A DNA stretch of 64,000 bases from Symsagittifera roscoffensis (lineage: Eukaryota > Xenacoelomorpha > Acoela > Convolutidae), in assembly GCF_963678635.1 (NCBI RefSeq), contig NC_087063.1, forward strand, positions 44,346,759 to 44,410,758, given 5' to 3'. The translations under genes and the position numbers were made by a program. The notes under the pieces are model-generated. The model worked only from the letters and a program-made list of their open reading frames with translations. It made no database searches and was not told where the DNA came from. Positions 49,105 to 58,737 of the stretch are shown here, piece by piece. Positions within the stretch are counted from its first letter, which is position 1, and every line of letters begins with the position of its first letter.

Positions 49105-50985
49105 TTAATCGTCTGGGAAAAAGCCGTGGGGGAAGATGTCGTGTATCATATCTGATGTTGTTAGTAATTTGGCTAGTATGCGAATGACATTTTTAGTTTG
49201 GAGCAGTGGCCAAAGCAATTGAAGTGCGTTGATGGTGTTTAGTTCTTCTGTGCCTACTGCGAACTCATAAGGTGTGTTTTGAATGAGGTTATATATTTTG
49301 TGATTATATTTAGTATTGTGAATGAATTCTAATATTGGTATTTCTATAAGCTGGATAAATTCATGCGGGATAAGGAAGGGTCTGGATTCTTTGGCGTTAA
49401 AGGTCTTCGTGATGGGACAAAAAAAAATACATTTGTGTTAGTGGGTCATAATTGCGGAGGATGCCGTGCCGTGGAGGTTAGTATCTTTATCTTTGATGAA
49501 ATAAGTGAAATTAAGGAAAAATGGTGATGTGTATTTTGAGTTAAGAAACTGAAAACGATGGTGTGGTTGTCTTGATGGCGTATGCAAATCAAAATGATTT
49601 TGTATGAAACGCTAGTATGTGTATGTGTGAGTTTGTTTAGTGCGTAACATAATAACGTGGGAACAGTGCAAATCGCGTTCATGTGGTGCAAGAAAATGAA
49701 AGGTTAGTGAAAATAACTGAAATTTGTCTTGGAAACTTTCGTAAGCTTGAATATCATTTAGTGCTTCAGAAATGATGTGATCATATTTTCTATCAAAAAT
49801 ATTAAGTGTGACTACGTATGACGTTTTGATGAAAAATTTTTCTGTTAGTTGTGGGTTAGCGAAGCGATCTTCATCTAAAAATTGGTCTTGATTAGTTCGG
49901 ATGATATTATGATCGTAATATTCTATTGTAAGTTCGTTAGCTCGGGGTGCAGTGAATGTTTTTAGTAATTTTTTATATCCTACGTAAGTAAATTGTCTAG
50001 GTGTTAGTGTTGCAGTGAGTCTATATAACATGTTTTTGTTCTTTTCTATGTCGTCATGAGTATTAGTTAGTGGCATGCAAAGGGGATTAATAAAATGATA
50101 ATAAGTTGTCCAATGAAGTGTGGGCATTAAAACATGTTCATCTACGAAACTACGTGTGTCATTAGTGTCGTTAGGTGTTTTTAATGTATATTGTGGAAAT
50201 GAGGGTAAGGTGATTGCTAGAAAATTTTTCGTGTTGGTGTGTTGTTGGTGATTAATATATTCGCAGGCTGTTCCTGGTTTGGTCGGGAATGGGTGATTCG
50301 GGAATTTTCTTTTAAAAGTGCGATAAGCTCGGTTAGTGCTACTAGGTGTTTCGGTGGATGTGGATGATTGTGCTAATGATGCAGTGTAAGCTGAGGACGG
50401 TGTAGGAGTAGGTGGGTTTGAGGATTCTATTGTGGATGAAATTTGATGTATTGTGAGGGTGTTAGGGTGTATTAACTGTTGTTGAAGGGTAATAAAATTA
50501 TCGAGTTCTTGGGAAATTTGGGGGGTATCTGGAGAATTATTATATGATCGGTCGGAATGAAGTGGAGAGTAGGTTGGGGTCACATGCGAAGCATAAGAAG
50601 GAGTGGAAACGGATGGGAGTGAATTATTTGTTGGGATTGGTTGAAAAGGGGGTTTTGAAAAAAATGAGGAGTTGGTATGAAAGTTATTTGATGGAGATGG
50701 TTCGGAGTCTGCAAATTTGTCAGGGGTTTCTATATTAGGATTATTAAGTTGTGAGATAGAATGTAAAACTGAAATATCTGAGTTAGTATCCGAATTCGTG
50801 CTTGATGATATATTAATAATTGGGAAATCGGGTGGTGGGAAAGCAAAAAGTGGGATTATTGGGATTGGAGTTTGGAGGTTGGCTGGTGGGAGTTTTAGCG
50901 GTGTAGGGATCCAAGTTGTCGGCTCATCGTGGGCTAAAAAGAAACGATTTTTTTTGAGACTGAAAAGTGGTGGTATGGGGTTGTT
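49105..50985 (-). pseudogene. Third long frame of the LTR element, function unknown, with two internal stops
   Basis: A single minus-strand frame runs from just after a TAG at 50988-50986 to a TAA at 49107-49105 (about 627 codons). It is interrupted by TAG at 49614-49612 and TAA at 49440-49438. The N-terminal ~200 codons are rich in Pro, Ser and Thr, like a mucin-type or disordered segment; the rest looks globular. I recognise no family. Its position downstream of env suggests an accessory protein. Composition and continuity across the stops argue that it was once coding. Confidence 0.5.
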
Positions 50986-51005
50986 CTATAATTTGTTCGT
51001 ATGTA

Positions 51006-53464
51006 TTATGTGATTTGTGAATTATGTGTCATTATATGTTGGATGGGACTTTGTGGTATATTTGGTCTAGAATTTGGGCTATTTGTTATTGCTAGGTTTC
51101 GGAAATTACGTGGGACTAATGATAATGGATGGTTTTGTGGTAGGGGTGGCAACAGTGGTGCGGTAGGTGTTACTTCTATATTATTGTGTTCTTCGTCGTA
51201 AGTGTTCTGTCTTGTCGCTATTTTCGTGTTATATTCTTTTATTTGTGCGTCTAGAAGTATTTTGTTTATTGATGATGAAAAAATTCCTAAAAATCCTGCA
51301 AACAGTATGCGTGCTTCACTTGCTTGTCTGTTTACTTGTGTGTGTATAGCGCATGTGTTATAGATTCCTTTTAAGAGTGAGAAAAGAAATTTTGTAAAGT
51401 TAAACATTGCGTATAAGATAGTTAATTTTTCTAAGATGTAGTAGGGACAACCTAGAAAAGCTAGAATTTCATTTTTTAGGGTAACAAAACTGAAAATATT
51501 TATAGGTGAAATATCTTGTGGCCTGTATTTTTCGCCGTTTAAATATATTCATCTTTAATGTCTTTAAAATATCCGCAATATACTTGTGTATAAATATCTG
51601 CAAAACCTGCGGTTTTGGCAAGTTTTCTTAAATTTTGGTCAATTGACTGTCTTTGTATAGTGTCCATTTGTGTTAATAATTCATGAAATTGTTGTGTTCT
51701 AATGTGATGTTGGATATCTGATTTAGATTATATTCCAATTGATTGTAAATCAATATTTGGATTACGAGCAATAGCTCTGATGCTTTCGGGTGAAATTTTT
51801 TTGAGTGGTTGCATTAACGTAGGGCAAGGAGTAAGGAGATAATATTTATCTTCATCAGGATTCAATTGTACTACATTGTGGCTATTTTCTGATCCACATG
51901 TGACTGCGGCGGTATCCCAAAAGTATGTTCGTCTTGAAAGTGTGTCAACAAAATGTACTTTATTCTTATAGAATATAGGGATTATTTTATAACAACGTTT
52001 ATCTTCAAAAACATATAGTGGTGATACTTTTTTGGTACAAGTATAAAACCATAAAATATTTCCATCGTAGTCTAGAAAATTTGATCTATTTCCTGACAAT
52101 AAATATCCTGCGTAGGGTATTTTTAAAACTGCTAGTGCGAGTGATTAGAGGATTTGTGTCCTTTCTAATTCGCATAATTGATGAAGTGTTTCTAATTCGG
52201 AGAGTGACATTTCTTGAAAAATTCGACTAATTGTGTAGTCTAACTTCATATCTAAGTGAATATCATAATGGATATTACCAAAGTGCTTTTTTGTGCTTTT
52301 TTGAAAGTTAACTGGTATGTATTATGTTCCTTCGTTTAGAGGGTGACCTGTGGCATAAGGGTCAAATTTTATTTTTCCAGTGGTCATGTCGAAACCCTTT
52401 TCGTATTCGACTAGCATTTCAGAATATAGTGTTTTGTAAAGTGGGTTTCTGTATTTGCATGCAATTTCTGTTTCTTGATATATTTGGAAACGTGTTAATT
52501 TATTTTCTATTTTATGAATATTTCTAAAATCAGTACTTTGTTTTCGGGATGGATTTACTTGTTCGTATGGAATTGATTATATAAAATATTTTTATTCGAG
52601 CGTGTATTTTTGCTTCTTGAATTGTTGTGCATGTATCTTTGGGAAACCAAACAATCGTTGCTTGTGTCCGTGTTGTAGGGTCACAATAACCTTGATCGTT
52701 TTTGCAAAATAATCGGGTTCCTTAATAGATCATTGTGTTGTCTGATAAATCTCGTGTGAGTTGTACTTTTTCGAGTTGTATTTTCCAATCGAAAAACATT
52801 AATTCTTGATATCCTTTATTTTTTGTGTCCGCTTTGCAGTTTGAGGGGTTATTTATTCCAATGAGTGGTATCCAGTGTTTATCATGTATGTCATAAGTTA
52901 ATCTTCCGTGTGCGCCGTTGTATGGGTATTTTTTGTCTAGTCTTTTATGTCCTTGATATCTTTCAAGTTCTGCTTGATGTACTGAATCGGCAAAGACTTG
53001 AAAACTTACTATTTTTCTGTCTATGTTTTTATTTTTTGTGATGTTTTGTCTGAGTAGTTCGTTTTTACAATCATCGGGATTTAGATGTAGAAGTCGTTCT
53101 ATATTACTTTGATAGAATGATTCGTGATCAAGTCGGTTTTTATTTCCGTTTGAAACTTGTGAACAATGTACTTTCTTTTCGGAAAATGTTGCTGTGAATT
53201 TATATCCTGTGACTGTTGTTGCTCGGGCTTTTGAATATAGTGTCGCTATTACATTTGTAGTTTCTATAGCTTGTGGTTCTGTTTCGCATTGTGATACTTG
53301 ATTTATTGCATATTTGTGTAGTGTTTTTTTTGTTCGTTTTCTTCAGAATTGTAGTGTGTTACTAATAAATCCTGGGGTCCTGTGCGAGGAGAAGAATTTG
53401 TATTCTGGTCAGAAAATATTAGAAAAAAGAGGTGTTGAAATGTTAATATTTTTGGAATATACAT
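51006..53464 (-). pseudogene. Env-like gene of the LTR element, multiply interrupted
   Basis: It starts at ATG 53464 with a short hydrophobic leader (MYIPKILTFQHLFFLIF) resembling a signal peptide. A Cys-containing ectodomain-like region follows. Breaks seen: a TAA at 53305-53303 with the homologous-looking frame continuing in another phase, a TAA at 52724-52722, a TGA at 52532-52530, and a further frame change near 52320. Intact stretches remain at 52099-51728 (with FYTC, KRCYK, several Cys) and 51407-51006, which carries a hydrophobic patch and then a polar tail and may be the membrane and cytoplasmic end. The assignment rests on leader, Cys pattern and position after gag; the family is not certain. 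Confidence 0.5.
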
Positions 53465-53652
53465 GTGTATGATAATCCTGAGTATGGATTATAAAATGTG
53501 ATGTAACCAATTGTGTTTTTGGTATATCTATCGTACTTATATATTACTTCAGTTTATAAATGTTGGTGGTAGCGATTGAGCTGTTATATTTGGTGGGTTT
53601 AATGGGTAAGGAAGTTGAACAATATTATTAAGTTTGATCGTGATTTCGAATT

Positions 53653-53898
53653 TTAATTGGAGGCTATTTTGGATATCTTTCTACGTTGTAGTCTATTGAG
53701 TGCCCAACTGTGGAGTCGGTTACTATCTTGATGTTGTCCAAATAATGGTGGGGGTGCTACAAATGTATTCCAATCTAGTCGTAAAGGGATATTTGTTGAT
53801 GATTGTTCTCGATATCTAGCGTCGAGGTTATTTGGGAAATTTAAAGGGAAAAGCGTCGGTGAAATCTGGCTTAATGATGGTGTTGACGGTAGTGACAA
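53653..53898 (-). pseudogene. Pro/Ser-rich frame between gag and env
   Basis: It is open in a different phase from gag and overlaps the end of the gag frame region. It encodes a Ser/Thr/Pro-rich start and then a polar segment ending QRRKISKIASN. It may be the frameshifted C-terminal end of Gag or a remnant of the gag-pol junction. No protease motif (DTG/DSG) is visible. Confidence 0.4.
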
Positions 53899-53957
53899 TG
53901 TTTCTGGTAGTGATGATGATGTTAATGTATCTGTAGAAATGTCTATTGAGTCGTTTA

Positions 53958-55274
53958 CTAAATTTGGTTCACCTTGTGTATATGAGTGCGTTGTCCAATA
54001 TAATAATTGTGAAGGAGTTCCAATTGATTTTCATATATATGTGATGTAAAAGGTTGTTCATATATGATAGGTTCATAATCGTTTTCGAATTTTATCATAT
54101 TTATAGAGATGGTATTTTCTGTATCATTTTCTGTATCTGACGATTCACAATTTATATGATTTAGTTGTAGTTCGTTTTTTCTTGTGTCATCAATACCTGG
54201 AGGGTCTGATTTTGTTTCTTCATTTGTCTGCACTTGATTAATGTGTCTTTGATGTTTTAGTGTGCTACTTCTGTATCTATGTTTAGAATCATGATAATGG
54301 TTATTATTCCTGTGTGGTGACTGGGAATAATTTCTATATCGATTATTGTAACTTGAGTTTTGATTTTGTGAATTGTTTTGTGATCTGTTTTGATAATTAT
54401 CATTTGATCTGTGATAATATAATCTACTATATGAATTATTTCTTGATCGATTGTTCGGGTAATTCTGATTTCGATTGTTCGAGTAACTTCTATTTCTATT
54501 ATGTGAATAGTTTCTATTTCTGTTGTATGATGAGTATCGTGATTGATTATTGGAATAGTGTCTATTCCTTTGGTTTGATTAGGAACTGGATCCAGAAACA
54601 AACTGTGTTGTATTGGAATTTGATCGTGAATAGTTATTTTGATTATTTTGGCTATTCGATCAATTATAATTATTTTGTGAAGAATTTCGTGTATTTCTTC
54701 GTTCTGCTGATCTTCCTCTATAACTTGAGTTATATGGTGATTGATTCCTTTTGTAATTGGTAGTGTTCGGAAGTGTTTTTCCTGAACTGTTGTTACTATA
54801 TATATTTTTGTTTGGTAGATTTTGATCTTTTTTCATGTATTGATAGAACGATTTATTTGGTTCATTATGCTTTTGAGGTTTATTCTGATTGTCTTGTTGT
54901 TTTTGTCTACATTCGGAAATACTGTGTCCGTATCGTCGGCAATAATTACACCATTTTTTGAAGGATGGTTTGCCTTTGAAGTTTGGATGTTTTTCAAAGA
55001 TATTTAGTATTTCAGTGATTTTTTCAATCAGGTCTGTTTCTGATTCCTGTATGTTATTTATATGTGTAGTGTTTGTTTCAATTCGATTAACATATTGTAG
55101 TTTTAGAATTTCTGTTTCTTCGAGTTTCATTGTGATTTCTGTTTGTTCTAATTTATCTACTAGGTTTCGAAAATCTAAGTCTTTTTCTCGAATTGAGGAA
55201 GGATGAGATGCTCTCTTTTTGATCGCTATTTTCCTTAATTGAGTTGTTAAGGTCATCATTAAAATTTCAGTCAT
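53958..55274 (-). pseudogene. gag of the LTR element, with zinc knuckle and two in-frame stops
   Basis: ATG at 55274, only 45 nt inside the 5' LTR. The first 204 codons contain a coiled-coil-like Glu/Leu/Ile-rich region and a CX2CX4HX4C knuckle (CNYCRRYGHSISEC) typical of nucleocapsid. An Arg/Asn/Ser/Tyr-rich region follows. The same frame is interrupted by TGA (54662-54660) and TAA (54581-54579), then runs on to a TAG at 53960-53958. The Arg/Asn-rich region spans the stops with the same composition, so this was one protein. The minus-strand frame 54601-54257 is a shadow of this region. Confidence 0.75.
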
Positions 55275-55316
55275 AGAATCTTAAGGTCGTGAGTTCGAGC
55301 CTCACTGGTCGCACCA
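55271..55316 (-). promoter_or_regulatory. Primer-binding site, unusually long tRNA 3'-end match
   Basis: The site starts 2 nt inside the 5' LTR. On the plus strand the sequence reads as the 3' part of a tRNA: T-stem gtgag, loop ttcgagc, stem ctcac, acceptor strand tggtcgc, discriminator a, then cca (55291-55316). It extends through 'aaggtc' and 'atctt', matching variable loop and anticodon stem of elongator tRNA-Met as I remember it. The gag ATG (55274-55272) lies at its far end. Confidence 0.7.
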
Positions 55317-55318
55317 GA

Positions 55319-55728
55319 TGAGTTATGACCGATGTGGTTAACTCATAGAGTATTTTCGGATAGGGTACACCGTCTGCTCGTCACGCTATCTTATTTTCGG
55401 CTGGATAGATTCGTGCAACTTCTTAGTCTAATACTGATCCTAATCTTACTCTTATACTTACTAGTCTCAGGGTGTTTAACTAGTCTCTGCAAGGCTCAAT
55501 AGATCTAGGGTATACTGGTTTGTTGCGGCTGCTGAAGTTCACTTGGAGAGGCAACTAATTTCTAAGTTAAATTCAAATCTCTCTGGTGCTGAAATTACAA
55601 GTAATTTCAGCACTTACAAATAAGTGGGTTGTTAGTTAGATGGATTATGATTGGTTAATATTACATTTTTTACAGTGGTAAAATATCCAATTTATCCAAT
55701 TATAAAATGTAGTTTAGATCAGGTTCCA
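55319..55728 (-). repeat. 5' LTR (relative to element transcription)
   Basis: It has the same 410-bp length and the same terminal bases as the LTR at 47084-47493, with about 17 substitutions between them and no indel. The promoter and polyadenylation signal of the element should lie here, but I do not see an unambiguous TATA box. Confidence 0.95.
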
Positions 55729-55744
55729 AAAGCTTGCAAAAGCT

Positions 55745-55826
55745 TATGATCTTTTATCTATATGCTATTATATACAGGGCCCTTATATGATCTTTTATCT
55801 GTATTCTATTATATACAATAATGACG
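55745..55826 (+). repeat. Two tandem copies of a ~41-bp unit
   Basis: 'tatgatcttttatct' followed by 'tattatatacag/tattatatacaa' occurs twice in succession with few differences, between the LTR element and the 3' end of the acyl-CoA ligase gene. Confidence 0.7.
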
Positions 55827-55935
55827 TCAGTAAAATGAAGTGGAAGCTATTATTTGCATTAGATCATAGGTTAAATGTTGTTGTTAATATATTATATATA
55901 GGTTAGCGCCTCTAACCCCTGTCCTACCATGAAAT

Positions 55936-55986
55936 TTTATTGGAAACCTTGAAAATTTTCTGATTTACAAAATTGAACTTTTTATT
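55936..55986 (-). promoter_or_regulatory. Polyadenylation signals of the acyl-CoA ligase gene
   Basis: Two AATAAA hexamers on the minus strand, at 55986-55981 and 55941-55936, lie 150-200 bases after the stop. Either could be used. A degenerate R1 terminal motif (56015-56045) lies between the stop and these signals, so it is in the 3' UTR. Confidence 0.55.
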
Positions 55987-56135
55987 TTTCGAGATATAGT
56001 TATGGATGGAATTTTCTGCGCCACTTGCGCAGCAGTCGTCTATTTTCGTTCTAAAAAACAATGTGAATTGAACTGAAGTTTTTAAACTCGAATTAGAATG
56101 ATTTGTCTTTTCTAGTCGGCCGCGAACAATTTTTT

Positions 56136-56417
56136 TTATTTTGATACCAGATCCATCAATTTCCGTCTCAATAGTTTCCCAGTTGCATTTCGAGGCAGAT
56201 TTTCCATGAAGTAAACTCCTCCTTTCAGCTGCTTGTATGGGGCCACTCTCTCCTTCACATACAGCATAACTTCTGTTTCCGAGACTGTTTTGTCTTTGCC
56301 CAGGACAACGAAAGCAGTCGGTAGTTCCCCGGCATCTTCGTCTGGTTTTCCGGCTACTGCTGCATCCACGATTGCCGGATGTGTGAGTAACAGGTCTTCT
56401 AACTCTGCAGGAGGAAC
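56136..56417 (-). CDS. Acyl-CoA ligase last coding exon
   Basis: The acceptor gcgaacag is followed by GTTCCTCCTGC. It encodes VPPAELEDLLLTHPAIVDAA, the family's C-terminal subdomain, the catalytic Lys545 in NATGKLLRRKL, and the stop TAA at 56138-56136. Confidence 0.95.
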   Translation of the reverse strand, partial: VPPAELEDLLLTHPAIVDAAVAGKPDEDAGELPTAFVVLGKDKTVSETEVMLYVKERVAPYKQLKGGVYFMENLPRNATGKLLRRKLMDLVSK

Positions 56418-58706
56418 CTGTTCGCAAAACATAAAAACTGTTCCCCTAAAACTTCTCAAAATAATCTATAATAATTTATTTCAGAATGTCTCACTCTTAA
56501 TATGATTGTCTCACCTGGTATCCCTTGTATTTGACCAGTTCCTTGAGTCTGTCTGTGATCCACAGATATCCCTCCTCGTTGAAGTACCCAATGTCCCCTG
56601 TCCTCACCCACCCTCCCCCCACCAATGTATCAGCTGTTTCTTTGTCCCGGTGCAGATAGCTGTGCATGGAGGTGGGTGACTTCAACCAGATCTCGCCCTC
56701 AATGATAAATAATTTTACTGATCGAGCGATGAGAATTAATTTAAATAGTTTTTGCTAATTTTTTTTCGCAATAGACTTTCCAGAAGTTTTGACAATTGGC
56801 ACTGTTTTGCTGCGTGGATTTTTGGCAACCAAACAATTAGAAGGGCGGTCTGCGCGATATTTGTTCTGAGCGCTCTTTGTGCTTTCTGAGGTTTTAAGAG
56901 AAGTCAGGAAAAAATGAACAAAAGTTTATAAAAAAAAAATGCTCACAGAATGAGATAAAAAAGATTAAATTGGGTGGGAGAAATTTGTTGTATTGATTTC
57001 AGACTTACCTCTGTATTGACAGGGACCGTTTGTAGCGTCTCCAGATCCACAACTTTGGCCTCCCCATCCATCGACACCTGTCCCACGCTCCCCGACAACA
57101 CAAACTCTAGGGGCGCATCGGGGGGCATAGAAGTTCCACCTAACACAATGATGCAATACTTAATGATTCATGAATTTTATTTATTTGTGATATGAGAGTG
57201 GTATTCGTTTAGAAGTATGGTCCCGTTAAAAACCTCTTTCAGAAGTATGGTCCCATAAAACTACCAATATTCCTATGTAAAAGTCAGACATAAAAGTTTT
57301 TAAAGGAAATTAAGTTTTGACAGTCAATTGATATTTTTGATAGTTCCATTTAAAAAAAAATTTTGTGGGAAATCAAACGAAGAAAAATTTACAATTTTTC
57401 CTTTAGTTTTCATCCACTTGAAGTACTTCAGTATAAATCAAGTGATCTGGCGGGACCACACTTCTGAACGAGCTTTTGAATGAAACTCATCAACAACGGC
57501 GGGACCATACTTCTAAACTAGTATCAGGAGATTGACTGTGTTTGTTGCAATCATAAAGCAAATTGACTAAACGTTGTTTTAAAAACATTTCAGAATGGAG
57601 AACCTTATAGCAAAATTCTTTCACATACCTGCCTCAGTCATGCCATACGCCTGTGAAAACAAAGGAGGACTGTCTTTATTCAAACTCTCCAGAAGGGTCT
57701 TCAGCTGCTCTTTGGGCAGCGGCGCAGTTCCGCATAAGATATACTTCACATAAGTCAAATCATACTGCTTAGTGGCGGGATCCTTCGCCATTTGAACGAC
57801 AATCGCTGGAAGAAGAAACAATCTGCTCGCTTTATATTCAGCTACACATTCTAGCATTTGAGTAAAATTGAACCGTTTTTGCATCAGAGCGTGACCTCCG
57901 GAAAATGGCGCCATCATGGCTGTGACTACGAAGCCATAGATGTGGAACATAGGCGGTACAGTAAAATAGGTAGGCCTAGCATACTGGGCCATAATCTGGT
58001 TATAAATTATAAAGGCTTTAATGTATGCCCGCATTGATGAATGCTTCATAACTACACCTTTAGCGGTTCCCGTAGTACCGCTGCTATAAGGAAGAATCGC
58101 GGTATCTTTCTTCCAATCCCAAATGAGTTTAGGGATTTCAGCATTCTTGTTTCCGCAAAAATCAACTAGTTTGCAGATCTTTAATTGCGGGTTCGAAACA
58201 CAAACTTCATCCAGGTATTTTTGATCATCTACTTCAGTTAAAAGCACAATTCTGTTCACATTTGTTCCTTCGCAAGCCTTGATGGCTTTTTGAATGAAAA
58301 CTTTATCGCCAGGAATAAACAAAAGCTTCGAGTTCGAGTCGTTGATTTGGTGGTTCATTTCATAATACGAGTAAAGCGCATTACATAACATTACCGTAAG
58401 TCCTGCAATCGTTGAACCATATAACGCCATCACGAACTCGGGTATGTTATAACTGCATATACATGCAACATCCCCTTTTTGATAATCAAATTGGGCAAAA
58501 ATAGCATCTCCAAGAGATATTGAAGCCGCTCTAAGTTCGCCGTTTGTAACCTGACGTTTTGATGGTATTTCAGTGTACAGAGCGCCAGTTTCATTTTCAG
58601 CGAGCTCATCGAGAATTATTTCGACATATGTTTTATCCGGAACTTCAATATTGGGTGACTTTGGACCAACAAAATGGGCAAGTTTTTTGGCTTCAATTTC
58701 ACCCAT
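56136..58706 (-). CDS. 4-coumarate-CoA ligase / luciferase-like acyl-CoA ligase (spliced gene)
   Basis: Joined exons 58706-57629, 57139-57009, 56697-56515 and 56417-56136 give 557 residues, the usual length of the family. The enzyme adenylates a carboxylic acid with ATP and transfers it to CoA. Visible motifs: the P-loop-like AMP-binding signature YSSGTTGTAKG (about 207-217), QAYGMTEAG (about 352-360), GWVRTGD with Asp438, the hinge region YLWITDRLKELVKYKGYQ, and the C-terminal catalytic Lys545 in NATGK. All junctions are GT-AG and in frame. The C-terminus is LVSK, not a standard peroxisomal SKL. The substrate cannot be read from sequence. An acceptor at 58740-58738 upstream of the ATG implies an upstream 5' exon or a trans-spliced leader. 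Confidence 0.93.
56515..56697 (-). CDS. Acyl-CoA ligase exon with the TGD and hinge motifs
   Basis: Sixty-one codons, phase 0 at both ends. Begins GEIWLKSPTSM and carries WVRTGDIGYFNEEGYLWITD and the hinge DRLKELVKYKGYQ. Acceptor cattgag, donor gtgaga. Confidence 0.95.
57009..57139 (-). CDS. Acyl-CoA ligase exon after the TEAG motif
   Basis: A 131-nt exon starting in phase 1. Completes the Gly of YGMTEAGG and encodes the SGSVGQVSMDGEAKVVD strand region and LQTVPVNTE. Acceptor tgtgttag, donor gtaagt. Confidence 0.93.
57207..57518. mobile_element. MITE-like insertion in an acyl-CoA ligase intron
   Basis: The left end 'gtttagaagtatggtcccg' is exactly inverted at the right end (57500-57518). 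Each arm has a second inner copy, 'ttcagaagtatggtccc' at 57238 and the inverted form 'gggaccacacttctgaa' near 57460. The 312-bp interior is AT-rich and non-coding. No clear target duplication was seen. Confidence 0.7.
57629..58706 (-). CDS. Acyl-CoA ligase first coding exon
   Basis: Start ATG at 58706-58704 (context accATGG). It holds the large N-terminal domain through the AMP-binding signature, FTVPPMFHIYGF and YGMTEA. Donor gtatgt, phase 1. The frame extends a little upstream to the acceptor at 58738, but that part (58737-58707) reads as 5' UTR because the ATG at 58706 gives the expected family N-terminus. Confidence 0.93.
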
Positions 58707-58737
58707 GGTATCAATTTGGGGGTTTTCAGATAGTGAC

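Larger units (their letters stand above)
47084..55728 (-). mobile_element. LTR retroelement with gag and env-like genes, no recognisable pol
   Basis: The element is 8,645 bp, transcribed on the minus strand. Two 410-bp LTRs differ at about 17 positions by eye (roughly 4%). A perfect AAAG duplication flanks the element. A tRNA-type primer site lies 2 nt inside the 5' LTR. Coding order on the minus strand is gag with a zinc knuckle (55274-53958), a Pro/Ser-rich frame (53898-53653), an env-like gene (53464-51006), a third long frame (50985-49105) and about 1.6 kb without frames. No RT, RNase H, protease or integrase motif was found, and no gap is large enough to hold a full pol. All frames carry stops or frameshifts, so the copy is not competent. 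Confidence 0.88.

Noticed and set aside
54257-54763. Ile/Thr/His-rich minus frame and Asn/Tyr/Phe-rich plus frame as genes
   Set aside because: Both are shadows of the Arg/Asn/Ser-rich part of gag in other phases.
55271-55316. A real tRNA gene 3' half
   Set aside because: No 5' half is present and it lies exactly where an LTR element's primer site should be.
56136-56144. Peroxisomal targeting signal on the ligase
   Set aside because: The C-terminus is VSK rather than SKL or a conservative variant.
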